64,000 nucleotides of DNA, from contig PDHQ01000019.1 of the NCBI GenBank assembly GCA_003339415.1, positions 62,001 through 126,000 of the forward strand. The letters run 5' to 3'. Position 1 is the first letter of the stretch; every line of letters starts with the position of its first letter. The stretch comes from Ophiocordyceps camponoti-saundersi (nom. inval.) (taxonomy: Eukaryota; Ascomycota; Sordariomycetes; Hypocreales; Ophiocordycipitaceae). Position numbers and translations under genes: made by a program. This document shows positions 31,894 to 44,539 of this stretch, in pieces. The notes under the pieces were generated by a model. The model ran no database searches and was not told the DNA's origin. It worked only from the letters and a program-made list of their open reading frames with translations.

Positions 31894-33327
31894 CTACTCG
31901 TCATCTTCCCAACTGCCTTCAACCTCAATCATCGTCCCCAAAGCTTCTCTCCCCTGTCGTATCATAGCTTGAAGCTGTTTGTTAAACGCCTCGATCCGCA
32001 CGTCCGCATCCCTCTCCTCCATCTTGCGCCTCGCCGCCAGCTTCTTCGCTTCGGCGTCCAGTCTGGGGCTGGCCTCCACCACCTCGTCCGCCGTCGCCGC
32101 GCCTCGGCTCGACGCCGTCGACGCGTTGCTGTGCGTCCGCCGATGCGACGTCCCAGGTAACAAGGTCCGCCGCCGTCCGTTGCCGCCGCTCGCCATCATC
32201 GCCGTTGCTGTGCTTGCCGGGGCGCCGCCCGCTGCGGACGCTACTGTCGCCACCGAAGCCCTGCTGCTCTGCTTCTTGGGCGAAGGTGACCGCGCCGGCG
32301 CCGGTGGGGCCGCCAGCCACGACCGCTCAGCCGTTGCGGACCAGGGCGTGGTGCCGCTACTGCTGATGCTGCTGCTGATGCCCATGGCATGCGGCCGGCA
32401 CGGCAGCGTGCCGCGCCGGCCCGTCGCCGCCCCACGGGTCCGCGCCCGCTGGAATGAGGTCCGTCGTCGTGAGCCGTTGCTCTCCCTCGGCTCGTGCACC
32501 ATGACCCAGTTCCGGCCCAGCTCGTCCGCCATGGCTGTCTGCCTTCGTTTCGCTGCCGGGACAGTAGGCGACGACAGATCGTCGCCGTCTGCATCGAATC
32601 CCATCGTCATCGTCATCGACCTCGCGCCGCTGTCTTCCGCTTCCGCATCAAGACTCGGCCCCGAGTAGCTTCCCCGGGGATAGTGCCCCGGAACCTGCTT
32701 TTCGACCTCGATAACGCCACCGCAATACGAAACCTCTTCCGGCGGGACGTAGTAGCCCTCTCCTCCACCGGCGTAGAAGCCTCGAAAGGCACCGGCAGTG
32801 CAGAAATCCCAAACCCGACCAACGACGTCTCCTATCGTGTCGAGGGCCAGGGCGCTCCAGGTCCGCTGCGGCACCGGTTCGGCTGGTAGTGAGAAGAGGG
32901 TCGTCGGGCGGCTGGGATCGGCCACGTCGATGTCAGGGTGAGGTCGCTTCGAACCGAGCGCTCTCCGGTAGTTGGAATCCGAGTACATGCTCTCGTCGAG
33001 GAGGCTTCCGTCGTCGGGTCCGCTGTGCGGCGTGTCGAGTTGGCCCGCGAGAGCATAGTTGTGGAAAGCAGCGCCGGGGGCGGGGTTTGGCGTCTTCGGC
33101 GCAAGCTTGTGATCGTCTTCGTCATCTTCTATGACAACATTCCTCCGCCGCCGCGGCGAAGGCGACGTCGCACCGTATCGAGGTCGACGTTTCGGCGTCG
33201 CAGCCTCAAGGCCCGGACGTCCTCTGGGTAGATAATTCGACGAAGACGAAGACGACGGCAAAGGGGGACGAAAGAGGCCGTGATGTGCGCCCCCCGTCCG
33301 AAAGGCCCCTCCGGAGGAAAAGGCCAT
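31894..33327 (-). CDS. Conserved disordered protein of unknown function
   Basis: A 477-aa protein in one exon. The start chosen is the ATG at 33327 (MAFSSGGAFRTGG); the open frame extends upstream but that part lacks protein-like composition. The sequence is mostly low complexity, rich in Ser, Arg, Ala and Pro, with basic clusters (KRRPRYG, SPRRRRNVV) and an acidic IEDDEDD, suggesting a nuclear protein. The middle holds an ordered-looking segment, RTWSALALDTIGDVVGRVWD followed by FCTAGAFRGFYAGGGEGYYV, and a WVMVHEPRES motif; the C-terminus has a charged helix (AEAKKLAARRKMEERDADVR) and ends EALGTMIEVEGSWEDDE. These resemble blocks shared among sordariomycete hypothetical proteins, but I know no function. 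Confidence 0.65.
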   Translation of the reverse strand: MAFSSGGAFRTGGAHHGLFRPPLPSSSSSSNYLPRGRPGLEAATPKRRPRYGATSPSPRRRRNVVIEDDEDDHKLAPKTPNPAPGAAFHNYALAGQLDTPHSGPDDGSLLDESMYSDSNYRRALGSKRPHPDIDVADPSRPTTLFSLPAEPVPQRTWSALALDTIGDVVGRVWDFCTAGAFRGFYAGGGEGYYVPPEEVSYCGGVIEVEKQVPGHYPRGSYSGPSLDAEAEDSGARSMTMTMGFDADGDDLSSPTVPAAKRRQTAMADELGRNWVMVHEPRESNGSRRRTSFQRARTRGAATGRRGTLPCRPHAMGISSSISSSGTTPWSATAERSWLAAPPAPARSPSPKKQSSRASVATVASAAGGAPASTATAMMASGGNGRRRTLLPGTSHRRTHSNASTASSRGAATADEVVEASPRLDAEAKKLAARRKMEERDADVRIEAFNKQLQAMIRQGREALGTMIEVEGSWEDDE

Positions 33328-34231
33328 GTGAGCCTGAGCCGCAGGCAGACAAGAAAAAGCAAGCACTCGCGCGGTTGCCCGTGGCCTCAGCAGAGGACGA
33401 CGCCCATGGCCCCCCCTGGAGGGCAGGCTACGACGGAGGGGAAAGACGTGTGGCTGCCGAGCGTCGCGTCGCCTCTCAATCATCGACTTGTAATGGCCTT
33501 TGGAGGCCCCCCGGGTGGCGGTGGGCTCGACTCGACCGTCTTCTGCGATCCGAATGAGCGACAAACCAAGACTCGATAAGGAAAACAACAAGGAAGAGAC
33601 AAAAATTTCGTACGAGAGAAACAATAGAGAGGGAGGCGAAAAGACGAATCAGACGAGGTCGAATCGTTCACCGTCAGGAAGAGGGGAAGCGCAGACCGCA
33701 CTGACAGTGACGGTTAGACCCTGAAGCATGTGTGTCGTGAGGCTACGCGCTTACCTAATGCGGGCTGAAGAAATGCGAGTAGTTCTGTAGAGATGACTCG
33801 CCCGACCCGATCGCTCTCTTCTATGACGAGCGGCAAGGATTGAATGGAATGGAGGGATTTTTTTTACAGGAAAAGAAGGGAATGGTTCAGCAGGTAAAGA
33901 GAGGGGGTGAAAGAGAGAGAGAGAGCGAGATAAATGGAGAAAGAGACGGATGAATACTGAAGATTCAGCACTTTTACTGAGGCAGCGCTGGCTGGCAATA
34001 ACAATCGAACATCATCAGCTTCATGCTCTTCCCCACCCCTAGACATGATTCGTTGCCCGGGGAGATTTGAAGGGAACCGACAAGCATGTCCGCATGACGA
34101 AGATGACGACAGCGGAAAGGGAAGAAAAATGAGGGTGAATATCACTTCTATATGCCGAGTTTATCCCCTGATCCCAGTTCCCCCACTCCCCCCTACAAAG
34201 ACGCCTCTATGTATAAGAAGGAATTTCATCT
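33328..34231. other. Intergenic region
   Basis: About 0.9 kb between two minus-strand genes; includes the promoter and 5' UTR of the 31.9-33.3 kb gene and a GA/AG-rich stretch at 33900-33930. No gene seen. Confidence 0.5.
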
Positions 34232-35025
34232 TCAGCTGGCAGCATCCCCATCCGAGACACGGGCCCAGAATGCCTCCCGCTCACGCAGCACCTCATCCGC
34301 CCAAGCCCTCGTCTCCGAAAGGACGATACCACGGGCCACATGCGAAAACTCCCCCAGGTCCACCTTGCCCTCTCCTCTCCTCTCGTACTCGACCATCTGC
34401 AGCATCAGCTCCATCTTATCGACGTCGTGAACGAACTTGCTGTCGAGCGTCTGTCCGTCTTCGTACTCCTGCCATATCGCTCGTATGTTGGAACCCTCGA
34501 CGCCGCCATCGACACCGGCTAGCAAGTCGCCCGTTAGGAAATCCATCGTCGCCGCCTCGCGACGGTGCTTTTCCGGCTTCGCCACCCCGTCTTTGGGCGT
34601 GATGTCGCCCACGAGTAGCTCGGCCATGTCGTGGATTAGGCACATCTTGATGCATTTTCCCATGTCCAGTCGAGGCGATAGCGAAGCCGGCGCGAGCATC
34701 GAAATCATCGACATGCGATACATGTGGTCTGCGATGGACTCGCCGCTGCGCCGAGCATCGTCAGTTCTGCTGTTCAAACCCTCCCCCTTCCCGAGGATGG
34801 CTTATCTCACCTTAGAATGCCGAACCGCCGCCATCCCTCGCGCTTCGTCGTCTTGAGCCGCTCCAGCATGTGAAAGTAAGCCAGCGGTGAGCTCGAGTCC
34901 CGTTTCGGCACCTCTTGTCGCGGCATCGTCGCCAGCACCTTGTCGACTTCCCACGGCTCCGACACCTTGGCCGTTGGCGTGTAGCCCAGATTAGTGGGCA
35001 AGGTGCCGTTCTGTGATGAGCCCAT
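34232..35025 (-). CDS. HD-domain 5'-deoxynucleotidase-like protein (HDDC2/Ygk1 type)
   Basis: HDDC2-type proteins, such as yeast Ygk1 and Ybr242w, are metal-dependent HD phosphohydrolases that dephosphorylate deoxynucleoside 5'-monophosphates. Model: exon 1 35025-34811, intron 34810-34746 (65 nt, GTGAGA, branch CTGAC, CAG), exon 2 34745-34232; 242 aa. Splicing gives WRRFGIL then SGESIADHMYRM, matching the family. Metal ligands are the His of SIADHMYRM, the HD pair in CLIHDMAELLVGD and the Asp of DVDKMELMLQ. A nearer CAGCAG acceptor pair (at 34770/34767) would leave a 41-44-nt intron and insert a few extra residues; it lacks a proper branch point, so I prefer the longer intron. No targeting signal; probably cytosolic and involved in nucleotide-pool cleanup. 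Confidence 0.9.
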
Positions 35026-35665
35026 GGTCGACGTCGATTTGCTGTCTGTTCTTTCTTCGGTAACTTGCTATATGCTGCTTCGATTTCGTCCTGAAGTGCA
35101 GTAGAGTTGAGCTGAGCCGAGTCGAGCTGGTGCTTGATGAAGTTGAAACTCCTCTCAGCCCCTTCCTTTAAATGCTTCCTTCACACTTTCTCTCTCCTTC
35201 CTTCCTTCCTTCTTTCTTTGTTTCCTTTTCAAGGAGTCTTCAAGAGCAAGCGGCCTTGCGACGCGCTCTCAGATTATCGATACTCACCTAACAAGGGTGG
35301 GATTCCCGACCTACCCGGGACCCACCATCATGTCGCGTTGCCGGGGAACGCGCCCGGCCGGCGTTTGGTGCAGCAAACTGAGAGACACACATTTGTGTGC
35401 ATTCATACAATAGATAAGAGGTAGTTAGTTAGATAGGTAGACAGTAAGAGATCAATCAAGAATGACAATCAAGAAGAGGCTTGAGTTCTGAGACACGGCA
35501 TGTTGCCCCATGACAACGTCAAGCTGCCCCCTCCCCACCCCTTCCCTCATGGTGTCGGCCCCTGAGCATCCTTCTACCCTCCTCCCCCTTTTCACGACTC
35601 GCAAGCCTCCCCCCCTTGTCACCTCCCCCCCTCAGAGGCAATTCATCCCAAGTTCTCCACAGCTG
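35026..35665. other. Intergenic region
   Basis: About 640 bases: promoter of the HD-domain gene and 3' end of the next minus-strand gene. C-rich tracts near 35530-35630; no gene seen. Confidence 0.5.
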
Positions 35666-36154
35666 TCACTGTTGAGCCTGCTCTTTGTGACTCTGCGCGT
35701 CGCTTGCGAGGCCGACGTTTGCTTCCTCAGTGATGGTGTTGCTGCTGCTGCTGTTGTTCCGACTGCTATTATTGTCACGATTGCTATTGTTATCCCTACT
35801 GCTGTGGCTGTGATGACTGACGCTGCCATGCCGTCCCGGCAACATCGTCAAGGGTCGTAGCAAACGCCCAGTCCATGACCCGTAGGCTGGCGGGGGCTCC
35901 GACGGCAGCGACTCCCCGTAAGCCGGTAGGATGGCCAGTTGCCCCGATCTCGGCGCGGCGCCTCCGTCGTATTGGCCTTGGTAGAAGCCGCCCATCTCGT
36001 GCGGTCGCGACGTCTTGGTGAAGCCCATTGCTTGCATTCTCCGCTTTGCGAGGAGCCAGTAGATGACAGCACAGCCCAACAGCACAGCTGTAACGGCGGC
36101 GAAAATATTGGCGGCGGCCCTGCGCCTAAGGAGTTCCTCCCGCCTGCCGTCCAT
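35666..36154 (-). CDS. Small single-span membrane protein with PY motif
   Basis: A 162-aa protein. A short basic N-terminus (MDGRREELLRRRAA) is followed by one hydrophobic span at about 14-36 (IFAAVTAVLLGCAVIYWLLA) and a long cytosolic-type tail. The tail carries a PPxY motif (PPPAY at 87-91) and a related LPAYG at 76-80, typical ligands for WW domains of Rsp5/Nedd4 ubiquitin ligases. A Ser/Asn/Arg/Asp repeat (SSRDNNSNRDNNSSRNNSSS) fills residues about 115-140. The layout recalls Rcr-type and other membrane adaptors of Rsp5 that guide trafficking of plasma-membrane proteins, but no sequence family is firmly recognised. The start is the first ATG before the basic segment. Confidence 0.65.
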   Translation of the reverse strand: MDGRREELLRRRAAANIFAAVTAVLLGCAVIYWLLAKRRMQAMGFTKTSRPHEMGGFYQGQYDGGAAPRSGQLAILPAYGESLPSEPPPAYGSWTGRLLRPLTMLPGRHGSVSHHSHSSRDNNSNRDNNSSRNNSSSSNTITEEANVGLASDAQSHKEQAQQ

Positions 36155-36527
36155 GAGTTTCGAGCAGAACCGGAAGGTTAATCGGATGAGAATGAGAAGA
36201 GGATGTGTGGTTGAGCAATCGAGAGAGCCGAGAGTTATTAACCTCTAGAGAAGAGACCTGACAATGGACGACCTTGACCATTTGTGCCACGACATGATTG
36301 ATGAACAACTGGTGCGAGGGAAAAGGAAGAAAGAAAAACTCGTCTGCGTTGCCTGCGTGACTCGTCCGCGCCCCCGTCATGGCTTCGGGCCGGATGCTGC
36401 AACGGACTAGACGAGCTAGTTTGCGGGTCATGTTCAAGGGTGTCGAGGCATCGAGTGTCGGGTCGCCGTTCCGCAGGTGAGGCGCGGAAGAAACCAAAAC
36501 ACGAGTTGTTTATCATGTAGCTGTTGC
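36155..36527. other. Intergenic region
   Basis: About 370 bases between two genes on the minus strand; promoter of the PY-motif gene. No gene seen. Confidence 0.5.
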
Positions 36528-37054
36528 TTAATCCTGCCAAAGCTCCTTGACATACCCCTCCGTGAGCCGCTCATCCTCGCCAAAAACCTCTTGCCAGCCG
36601 ACAAAGCCACGATCGAGGACGTAGACAGTCTGCCCGTCGCCGCTCGTGTCACCCAACCTCTCGAGAAGTCCATCCCTCTCGCGCAGGTACTTGAGCGCCG
36701 CGCTGGGCCCACGCTGCTGGCTTAGCGCGCAGTGAAAGACGACCGTCTGCTTGTGTTGGAGCTTGCGGACGAGCGTTGGCATCATGGCGTCGAGCTGCCG
36801 GCTGGGAACATTTGTAGAGCCGCGGATATGACCACCGATGTAGTCTTGAGGCAACGAACATCAGTCGGAGTTGTATAAGAAGGTCGAACGCCACCCTTGA
36901 ACTCACCGTCATCGCGCACATCCACCACGGCATAGCTCGGCTCCGGTGCCTCTCGCTCCTGAAGCATCTTCTCCGAGAGCGTCTTCGCCGTCATACGCCG
37001 CAGCGTCGCAACGGAACTGACTGTCGTCATGGCACGCGATGCAAAGGTGAGCAT
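36528..37054 (-). CDS. Cdc25-like rhodanese phosphatase / arsenate reductase-like (Ych1/Arr2 type)
   Basis: Single rhodanese-domain enzyme of the Cdc25 class, like yeast Ych1 (phosphatase) and Arr2/Acr2 (arsenate reductase). Model: exon 1 37054-36907, intron 36906-36845 (62 nt, GTGAGT ... AAG), exon 2 36844-36528; 154 aa. The intron join makes VVDVRDDDYIGGHIRGSTNV, the conserved core. The active-site loop is HCALSQQRGP, a Cys(x)5Arg signature with Cys and Arg present, so it should be catalytic. RGPSAALKYLRERD and WQEVFGEDERLTE are further family blocks. A second in-frame ATG at 37030 (MTTVSSV) is closer to the usual start; the upstream ATG adds MLTFASRA. Phosphatase versus arsenate reductase activity cannot be settled from sequence. 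Confidence 0.9.
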
Positions 37055-37511
37055 TATCCGCGGAGCAGGAGTAGAAATAGAGCTTGGCGGGAGAAGAAGC
37101 TTGTGTTCCAGTTGGCTGGGTACTGACGGATGATTTCGGCCCGGCTCTGACCTCCCTTCCTCCGCTCTGGTGGATAGGCAAGGCGCCCCTGCTACGGAGG
37201 GCACAGTTGGTAAGGGTTAAGGGTCAAAAAGGCACTCTTCTTATGGTATGGAATTCAGTCTGAATAAGCATCATTAATGATACGTCAGATTGGTTGTCTT
37301 CAGGCCTGGCTCTTCGACCTGTTCCTGATCATCGCTGTCCCTCCCACTTCCAATGGCCGCTTGTAAAAGCAGCGATCTCTGGCTACCACTGGTCAATGCC
37401 CTCTAGCTCTACATAGCATCGTAGCAATAGTACTCGTATCAGGCGTGTCACCCTCACCGTTACCCGCTGAATGAATTCCAACATCGTTGAGGAGCATCTT
37501 CACCCTTTCCG
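37055..37511. other. Intergenic region
   Basis: About 450 bases; promoter of the rhodanese gene and the ADA2 3' UTR. No gene seen. Confidence 0.5.
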
Positions 37512-39169
37512 TCACGCCTTACCAAGCCATCCAGCATTGATGAGAAAGTCGAAAATTTTGGCACCCTTTTGTGAATCCAGCCGACAAATCTCCTTCGCCT
37601 GCTTCCTCTTAAGCGTTCCATTCGACTTCAGGGCCTCCCGGAGCAGCTGGTCCTTGATCATCAGATACGGCTTCGGCTGGAGCCGAACTACCTCGCACAG
37701 CTTGGCTTCTTCAGGCGTCAGCAGGTGTAGGTCTGGCGCGTTGTCTTGGCTCAGCGGCATCGGCGTTATCCCCGCCAGGGGCTGTGGCACGTATCGCTGC
37801 CTCGTTCTTGACCCATTGACGTGCGTCGCCGCCGGGTCCGTGCCGTTAGTCGGCTGTCCTTCTGTCATGACCGGCTTGGCTTCGCCGTTAGCCGTCGTCG
37901 CCGTGGCCGGCGCCGTGGCCGTCGCGGCACCCGCCGGCATCGGCCGCACCGGTAGCTCGGGAGCTACCAGCAGCGCCGCGCCGCTAGGGGCTTCGGGTGG
38001 CGGCGGCTGCTTCGATCGTTGGCTCGACGCCAAACGCTCGCGGTCCATCGAGCCCATGGGTATAGACTTTTGCGCCCGCTGGGCCTTTTCCGTCTCGTAC
38101 TTTTCCCCACTGCGTAGGTCACCGATACGCATACTCCGCCATTCTTGCAGCTGCGCGATGGCCTGTCTCAGGTTCAATTCGTCGACCAGGCCCTGATTGA
38201 AATCTTCAAAGTCAGTGTGATTCATGATGCGCGCGAAAGGTTTAGCTTTTTGCAGCAGCTCCTTCTCTTCTTTATTTCGTCGCTTGTCCGTCTTTGTGTT
38301 CTCCCGGTAGTCGAGCAGATCGTGCTCAAAGATGACCCTCTTGCGCTCGACGCGCTGCGTCAGCCGGCAGTTGTATATCTCCATGACGGTCAGTTTCAGC
38401 TCCATCTCGGGCTCCATCTCGCCCGTGCGGGAATTGAACCCGTCGCCCGGGTCGAACTGCATGTGCTGCACCGCCTCCTCGGCCTCATTGGCGTATTCGG
38501 TCTCGAACTCAAGCCGACCCGGCATGTAGCCTTGAATCTCGTGACAACTAGGCACGCTTGCCGTCGGCTTCGTCTTTGCCTGCAAAGCTGGAGCATTCTT
38601 TGCCTTATCTCGTCGCTCTTCGATCCGCCGCTTCTTGCGAGCCTGGAATTCTTCGCGCGGCACCTGGGTGGCCAGCTCCGAATCATATGGGCTGCATCTG
38701 CGGGGTAACGGAAATCGTGGCGAGGCGACATACGTTTCCAGATAGTGGTCGCGAACCTCGTCCTTGTCGCGGAAGCCCCCGATGTGGTCGGCGATGTCGG
38801 CCCAGGAGCCAAGGCCGTATATCTCGGCGCCCTCGAGTAAAAGCAGCTCCTCGTCGGCGCCCCACTCCTTGTCGAAGATGGGAAACGAGTTTTGTTCGAT
38901 GACGCGATACGGGTGCGCCGCAGGGTCGTGAGCGTTTCGCGACTCGCCTTTGGCGAAGCAAGAGACGCACAGATCAAAGTCGGAGCACGCCGGGTCAGCA
39001 CACCTTATACGGACCTGCAATAATATATTAGGCTTGTCACACGGAAAGATAAGAGAGCGAGAGCGAGAGCGCGCACCGTGGAAGTTATATCCGACGAGCA
39101 GACGTCGCATACGTACTTCACACCTCCCTCGCCGCCTCGCGTCGCCGTCTTCTTGCGGATAACCCCCAT
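37512..39169 (-). CDS. ADA2: SAGA/ADA transcriptional adaptor Ada2
   Basis: Ada2 anchors and stimulates the Gcn5 acetyltransferase in the SAGA and ADA complexes in the nucleus. Model: exon 1 39169-39077, intron 39076-39015 (62 nt, GTGCGC ... CAG, with a GAGAGC microsatellite on the plus strand), exon 2 39014-37512; 531 aa. Splicing completes the ZZ zinc finger: VCDVCSSD in exon 1 (Cys 21 and 24), then [22 protein letters not shown] domain follows ([30 protein letters not shown]), then the Gcn5-binding middle region ([21 protein letters not shown]) and a C-terminal SWIRM domain ([34 protein letters not shown]). The linker from about 350 to 440 is Pro/Ala/Thr-rich. Divergent from GAL7. Confidence 0.97.
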
Positions 39170-41190
<2,021 letters not shown>

Positions 41191-41240
41191 TGACCGCTCA
41201 AGATACACCGACGTCCCATATATGATATGTCTTTTGTTGT

Positions 41241-41809
41241 CTAGCCGCTCTCAACGTAGTGGTTCCGCACCAAAGGCATCCAGATCAAGGCGCCGCTAGC
41301 GAGGGCGAAGGGAAAGATCTGGGGCAAGCCCAGGGTCATGGTGCGGAAGACGAACAGTTCGCTGGCGAAATGGCCGAGGGCGATGACGTAGGTCCAGATG
41401 GCCATGTCATAGACGGGGCCCAGGTGCAGGTTGTAGGCAGCGTAGCAACGAATGATGCAGGTTATGAGCGTCCAAGTACCGAACAAGCGACCGGCGAGAG
41501 GCGTGACTTGGTCACTGGTCCCTGTCGTCGAGGAGGACGACATAAGCTTGTCGACGGCGTCGTCTGGGTCGAAGTTGGCCGACTTTGGCGGCAGCCGGGG
41601 ATTACGGACGAAGCGGCCGTTGTAGACGCGGCGCGTAAAGTGCAGGGTCATATAGGCCTGGGCCGAGTTGCCGACAGAAATTACGGAGAGCTGTGGTCGT
41701 CAGTTCCGGCTCACTTGCTGATATTCCGAGAGGGAAGTGTCCGAACAATCAGCATGTAGTACGGCAATAAGCCTTCCGCGGAGGGGAGTAAAGATTTGGC
41801 GAGATCCAT
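41241..41809 (-). CDS. ERG28: Ergosterol biosynthesis scaffold Erg28
   Basis: Erg28 is an ER membrane scaffold that tethers the C-4 demethylation enzymes (Erg25, Erg26, Erg27). Model: exon 1 41809-41747 (MDLAKSLLPSAEGLLPYYML plus Ile), intron 41746-41691 (56 nt, GTTCGG, branch CTGAC, CAG), exon 2 41690-41241; 170 aa. Exon 2 opens LSVISVGNSAQAY, then MTLHFTRRVYNG, a hallmark of the family. Hydrophobic spans follow: LFGTWTLITCIIRCYAAYNL, a middle span around MAIWTYVIALGHFASELFVF with the conserved HFxSE motif, and a C-terminal one (IFPFALASGALIWMPL). The gene is intact. An extra Ser/Thr-rich loop (MSSSSTTGTSDQ) precedes the second span. Confidence 0.95.
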
Positions 41810-43115
41810 GGTTTTGGGGGGGGCTGAGGTTGTGAGGGAGAAGATTGATGTCTGTTTAGTATGTAGTTGTTGGGGAAGAAGAAGAAGACTTGGGTTTCTT
41901 CCGAGGTTATCAAGATAAGCTAATCATCAACTGGTTCGAGGTGCAAACAAGTCAGAATCTGTAAAGAAGAAGAAAAACAAGGAGCCTAGCAAATACCCGT
42001 AGGGTCTGGCCTCGTTTCCTACGGGTAAATGGCACACGAGCCTAGTCCCTACGGGTTACGGGTAAACCAGGCCGGCAAGTGGGTCTCGCCATTGCCCCTG
42101 TTAAACATGAGTCACGTGTATTTTCGGCAGTCAGGCACCTGCGTTAACGAAGGCATCAAGGTTGTGTGAAAGGAGTACTACTATCGTCAGAGCTTCTACT
42201 TAGTATTTTTCGGAATCAGTATATAATTTATCGGAATTAATATATACGGGTAGGTAAAGTCCCTACCTTTATTTTGTGAAGTACTACACCCGTGTGCAGT
42301 GGTCAGATTACATAATTTGAAAGTGGGTTTTTGGTCGGCTGAGGTCGGACCTGATGGTCAGCTTGACATAGTACTCGAAAGAAAGACGTCATTTCCGATC
42401 ATATATGTCGCTACGGATTACAATATATGCATCTACTGAGAAAGAGAAAGGAAGCATCATAGTAAAGTGGACTGAAAGACGATTACCCTGTCCGAGGAGT
42501 TCTATCTTTGCTCATGGAGTTCTGCTTCCCATTGAGTAGGTACTTTGTGGAAACCGGCCTTCGCCTTATCAGAGTACGATGCAGACGACTGCGCTGTAAG
42601 GCCGACATCCGACATCGATCAACTACGCCGTAGTTAACGATGCTCAGGGCAGCATCGACCTTCTAAGTGCCTAGCCCATTGAAAATGACTGGACTTGACA
42701 GTTTCCTCGAGGATTTCGGTAACAAGATGTCATTTTCTTATTCACTGTTATGCCGGTGACATAGAAGTTGGCTTGAGAAGCAGCGAAGCTGGTCGAAGAA
42801 AAGGCGGCACGTGTCAGGCAGAAAGGCTGCAGGGTAGCTCGCCCAACAAAGGTCGCGAGCTCCCAATCTCGATAACCAGTCCCGTGCCAATGACGGCCAG
42901 TGGCAGCTTCAAGGCCATGATCCCAGGCTAAATCCTTTTAGATCCATCAAGTCTCTTTTGCTTTTTCGAAATCAGAAGCGTGGTCCTTCTCCCTGCGCAG
43001 GGCAGCCATAACGTCAAGCACCGGCAGCTAGCCTGTCACCTCGCCCTCCCACCAGAACTCTCACTGCGTCGCTCTCCTCATCGTCTTCTCCTACAGCACC
43101 TCCCGCATCGCTACC
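41810..43115. other. Intergenic region with a small inverted repeat
   Basis: About 1.3 kb of divergent spacer between ERG28 and the ketoreductase. It includes an AT-rich part (42180-42260) and the ACCCGTAGGG/CCCTACGGGT elements listed separately. No gene seen. Confidence 0.5.
41995..42056. repeat. 10-bp inverted repeat with extra TACGGGTA copies
   Basis: ACCCGTAGGG at 41995-42004 is the exact reverse complement of CCCTACGGGT at 42047-42056; CCTACGGGTA also occurs at 42019-42028, and TACGGGTAAA continues just after. A further TACGGGTAGG is near 42244. This looks like a small mobile-element footprint or a cluster of binding sites. Confidence 0.6.
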
Positions 43116-44167
43116 ATGGAACTCATCCAGGGTTGTCTCGGCAAGCTACCACCCGTCGTTCAATTTGCGCTCGCAGGCGTCGGCGCTTTCTGTCTTGGGA
43201 CGAAGCTCTTGAGCTTTTTGCAGCTCGTACTCAGTTCCTCCGTGTGCAGTGGCATCAACGTGCGACCACCTGGCGTCTTGTCTTCGTCTGCTAACACTCG
43301 GATCAGCTTCGCAAATATGGCAAGACTGGAAGCTGGGCCGTCGTCACCGGCGCCTCCGACGGCCTGGGGAAAGAGTTCGCTACCCAGCTGGCTGCCCAAG
43401 GCTTCAACCTCATACTGGTCTCTCGTACACAGGCCAAGCTCGATACCCTTGCAGCCGAACTCGAACAGAAGTACACCGGAAAGGGTTTGCAGGTCAAGAC
43501 ATTGGCCATGGACTTCGCCAAGGACGACGACACCGACTACGAGAAGCTGGCTGAGCTGATCCGCGGTCTCGACCTGGCCATTCTCGTCAACAACGTTGGA
43601 CAGAGCCACAGCATCCCAGTGTCTTTCCTCGAAACGCCTCGCGAGGAGCTACAGGACATTGTGACAATCAACTGCATCGGCACTCTCAAGGTCACACAGG
43701 TTGTCGCGCCCTTGCTCAAAGCGAGGCGCCGCGGCTTGATCCTTACTATGGGTTCCTTCGCCGGCTGGACGCCGACCCCCTACCTTGCCACCTACTCAGG
43801 CAGCAAGGCCTTTCTCCAGCAGTGGAACTCGGCTTTGGCAGCTGAGCTAGCTGACGACCACGTCGACGCCTACCTCGTGCTGAGCCATCTAGTCACCACG
43901 GCTATGAGCAAGATCCGCCGCCCAAGTCTGCTCATCCCGACAGCCCGCGGCTTCGTGAGCTCGGCACTGGCCAAGGTCGGACTGGGAGGTTATCAGAGCG
44001 CGCCCAACACCTACACGCCGTGGTGGAGCCATGCCGCGATGCTTTGGGTGATTGAGAACGTCCCTGGCGTCAATAGTCGCCTCACGATTGGACAGAATAA
44101 GAAGATGCATGTTGACATCCGCAGGAGGGCACTCCGGAAACGCGAGAGAGAAGCCAAGCAACAGTGA
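43116..44167 (+). CDS. IFA38: Very-long-chain 3-oxoacyl-CoA reductase (microsomal KAR)
   Basis: This ER enzyme does the first reduction (3-oxoacyl-CoA to 3-hydroxyacyl-CoA) in very-long-chain fatty-acid elongation. Model: exon 1 43116-43259, intron 43260-43306 (47 nt, GTGCGA, CTAAC, CAG), exon 2 43307-44167; 334 aa. An N-terminal membrane anchor ([20 protein letters not shown]) precedes the short-chain dehydrogenase domain: NADPH-binding [12 protein letters not shown] at about 60-72, NNVGQSH, the serine in TMGSFAG, and the YSGSK catalytic Tyr and Lys. The tail is strongly basic and charged ([15 protein letters not shown]), consistent with cytosolic ER retention. The protein is complete and close to the usual family length of about 335-350. 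Confidence 0.95.
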
Positions 44168-44539
44168 AGAGGTTGGGTGGGTCTCTTGTTATGCGATGGT
44201 CGTTCTATTCGATCGCATCGTTCCTTACGTATTCATAAATTTGTATGCGTACAAGCCGGTAGAAGCCGGGGCCAGATAGCCAGGAGATACAGTACAGTAA
44301 AAGAGAGAGATGGAAAGAGAGAGCATGTGAATGTAGATTGATATGTTCTCTTGTTGATGCCCTCATGTCGTCGGGTTGGCAGGGTTAGGGTTCGAATGTC
44401 CGGATTAAAGAGATACCGAACGTGCAGCCAAGAAAAAAAAAAAACAAGACGTGACTTCGAGTCCGGTCCAACAACAAAGTAGGAGGAGTAGTAAGACTCA
44501 CTGTAAGAGACGCTTTTTCGTTGAGCGTTGGCTCGGGGG
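44168..44539. other. Intergenic region
   Basis: About 370 bases: ketoreductase 3' UTR and the HTS1 promoter. GGGTTAGGGTTCGAA near 44380 resembles a telomere-like or T-loop sequence but has no wider context. Confidence 0.5.

Noticed and set aside
31979..32668. 229-codon plus-strand frame
   Set aside because: Antisense shadow of the GC-rich gene at 31894-33327; the minus-strand frame has family-like blocks.
34746..34770. Tandem CAGCAG acceptor in the HD-domain gene as the main splice site
   Set aside because: It would leave an intron of 41-44 nt without a branch point; the acceptor at 34746 follows CTGAC and gives the conserved SGESIADHMYRM.
38425..38450. tRNA T-loop-like sequence (minus strand GGGTTCAATTCCCG)
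   Set aside because: It is ADA2 coding sequence ([11 protein letters not shown]) and has no A box or acceptor stem.
44380..44410. GGGTTAGGGTTCGAATGTCC, like a telomere repeat or a tRNA B box
   Set aside because: Only two TTAGGG-like units, and no cloverleaf could be drawn upstream.
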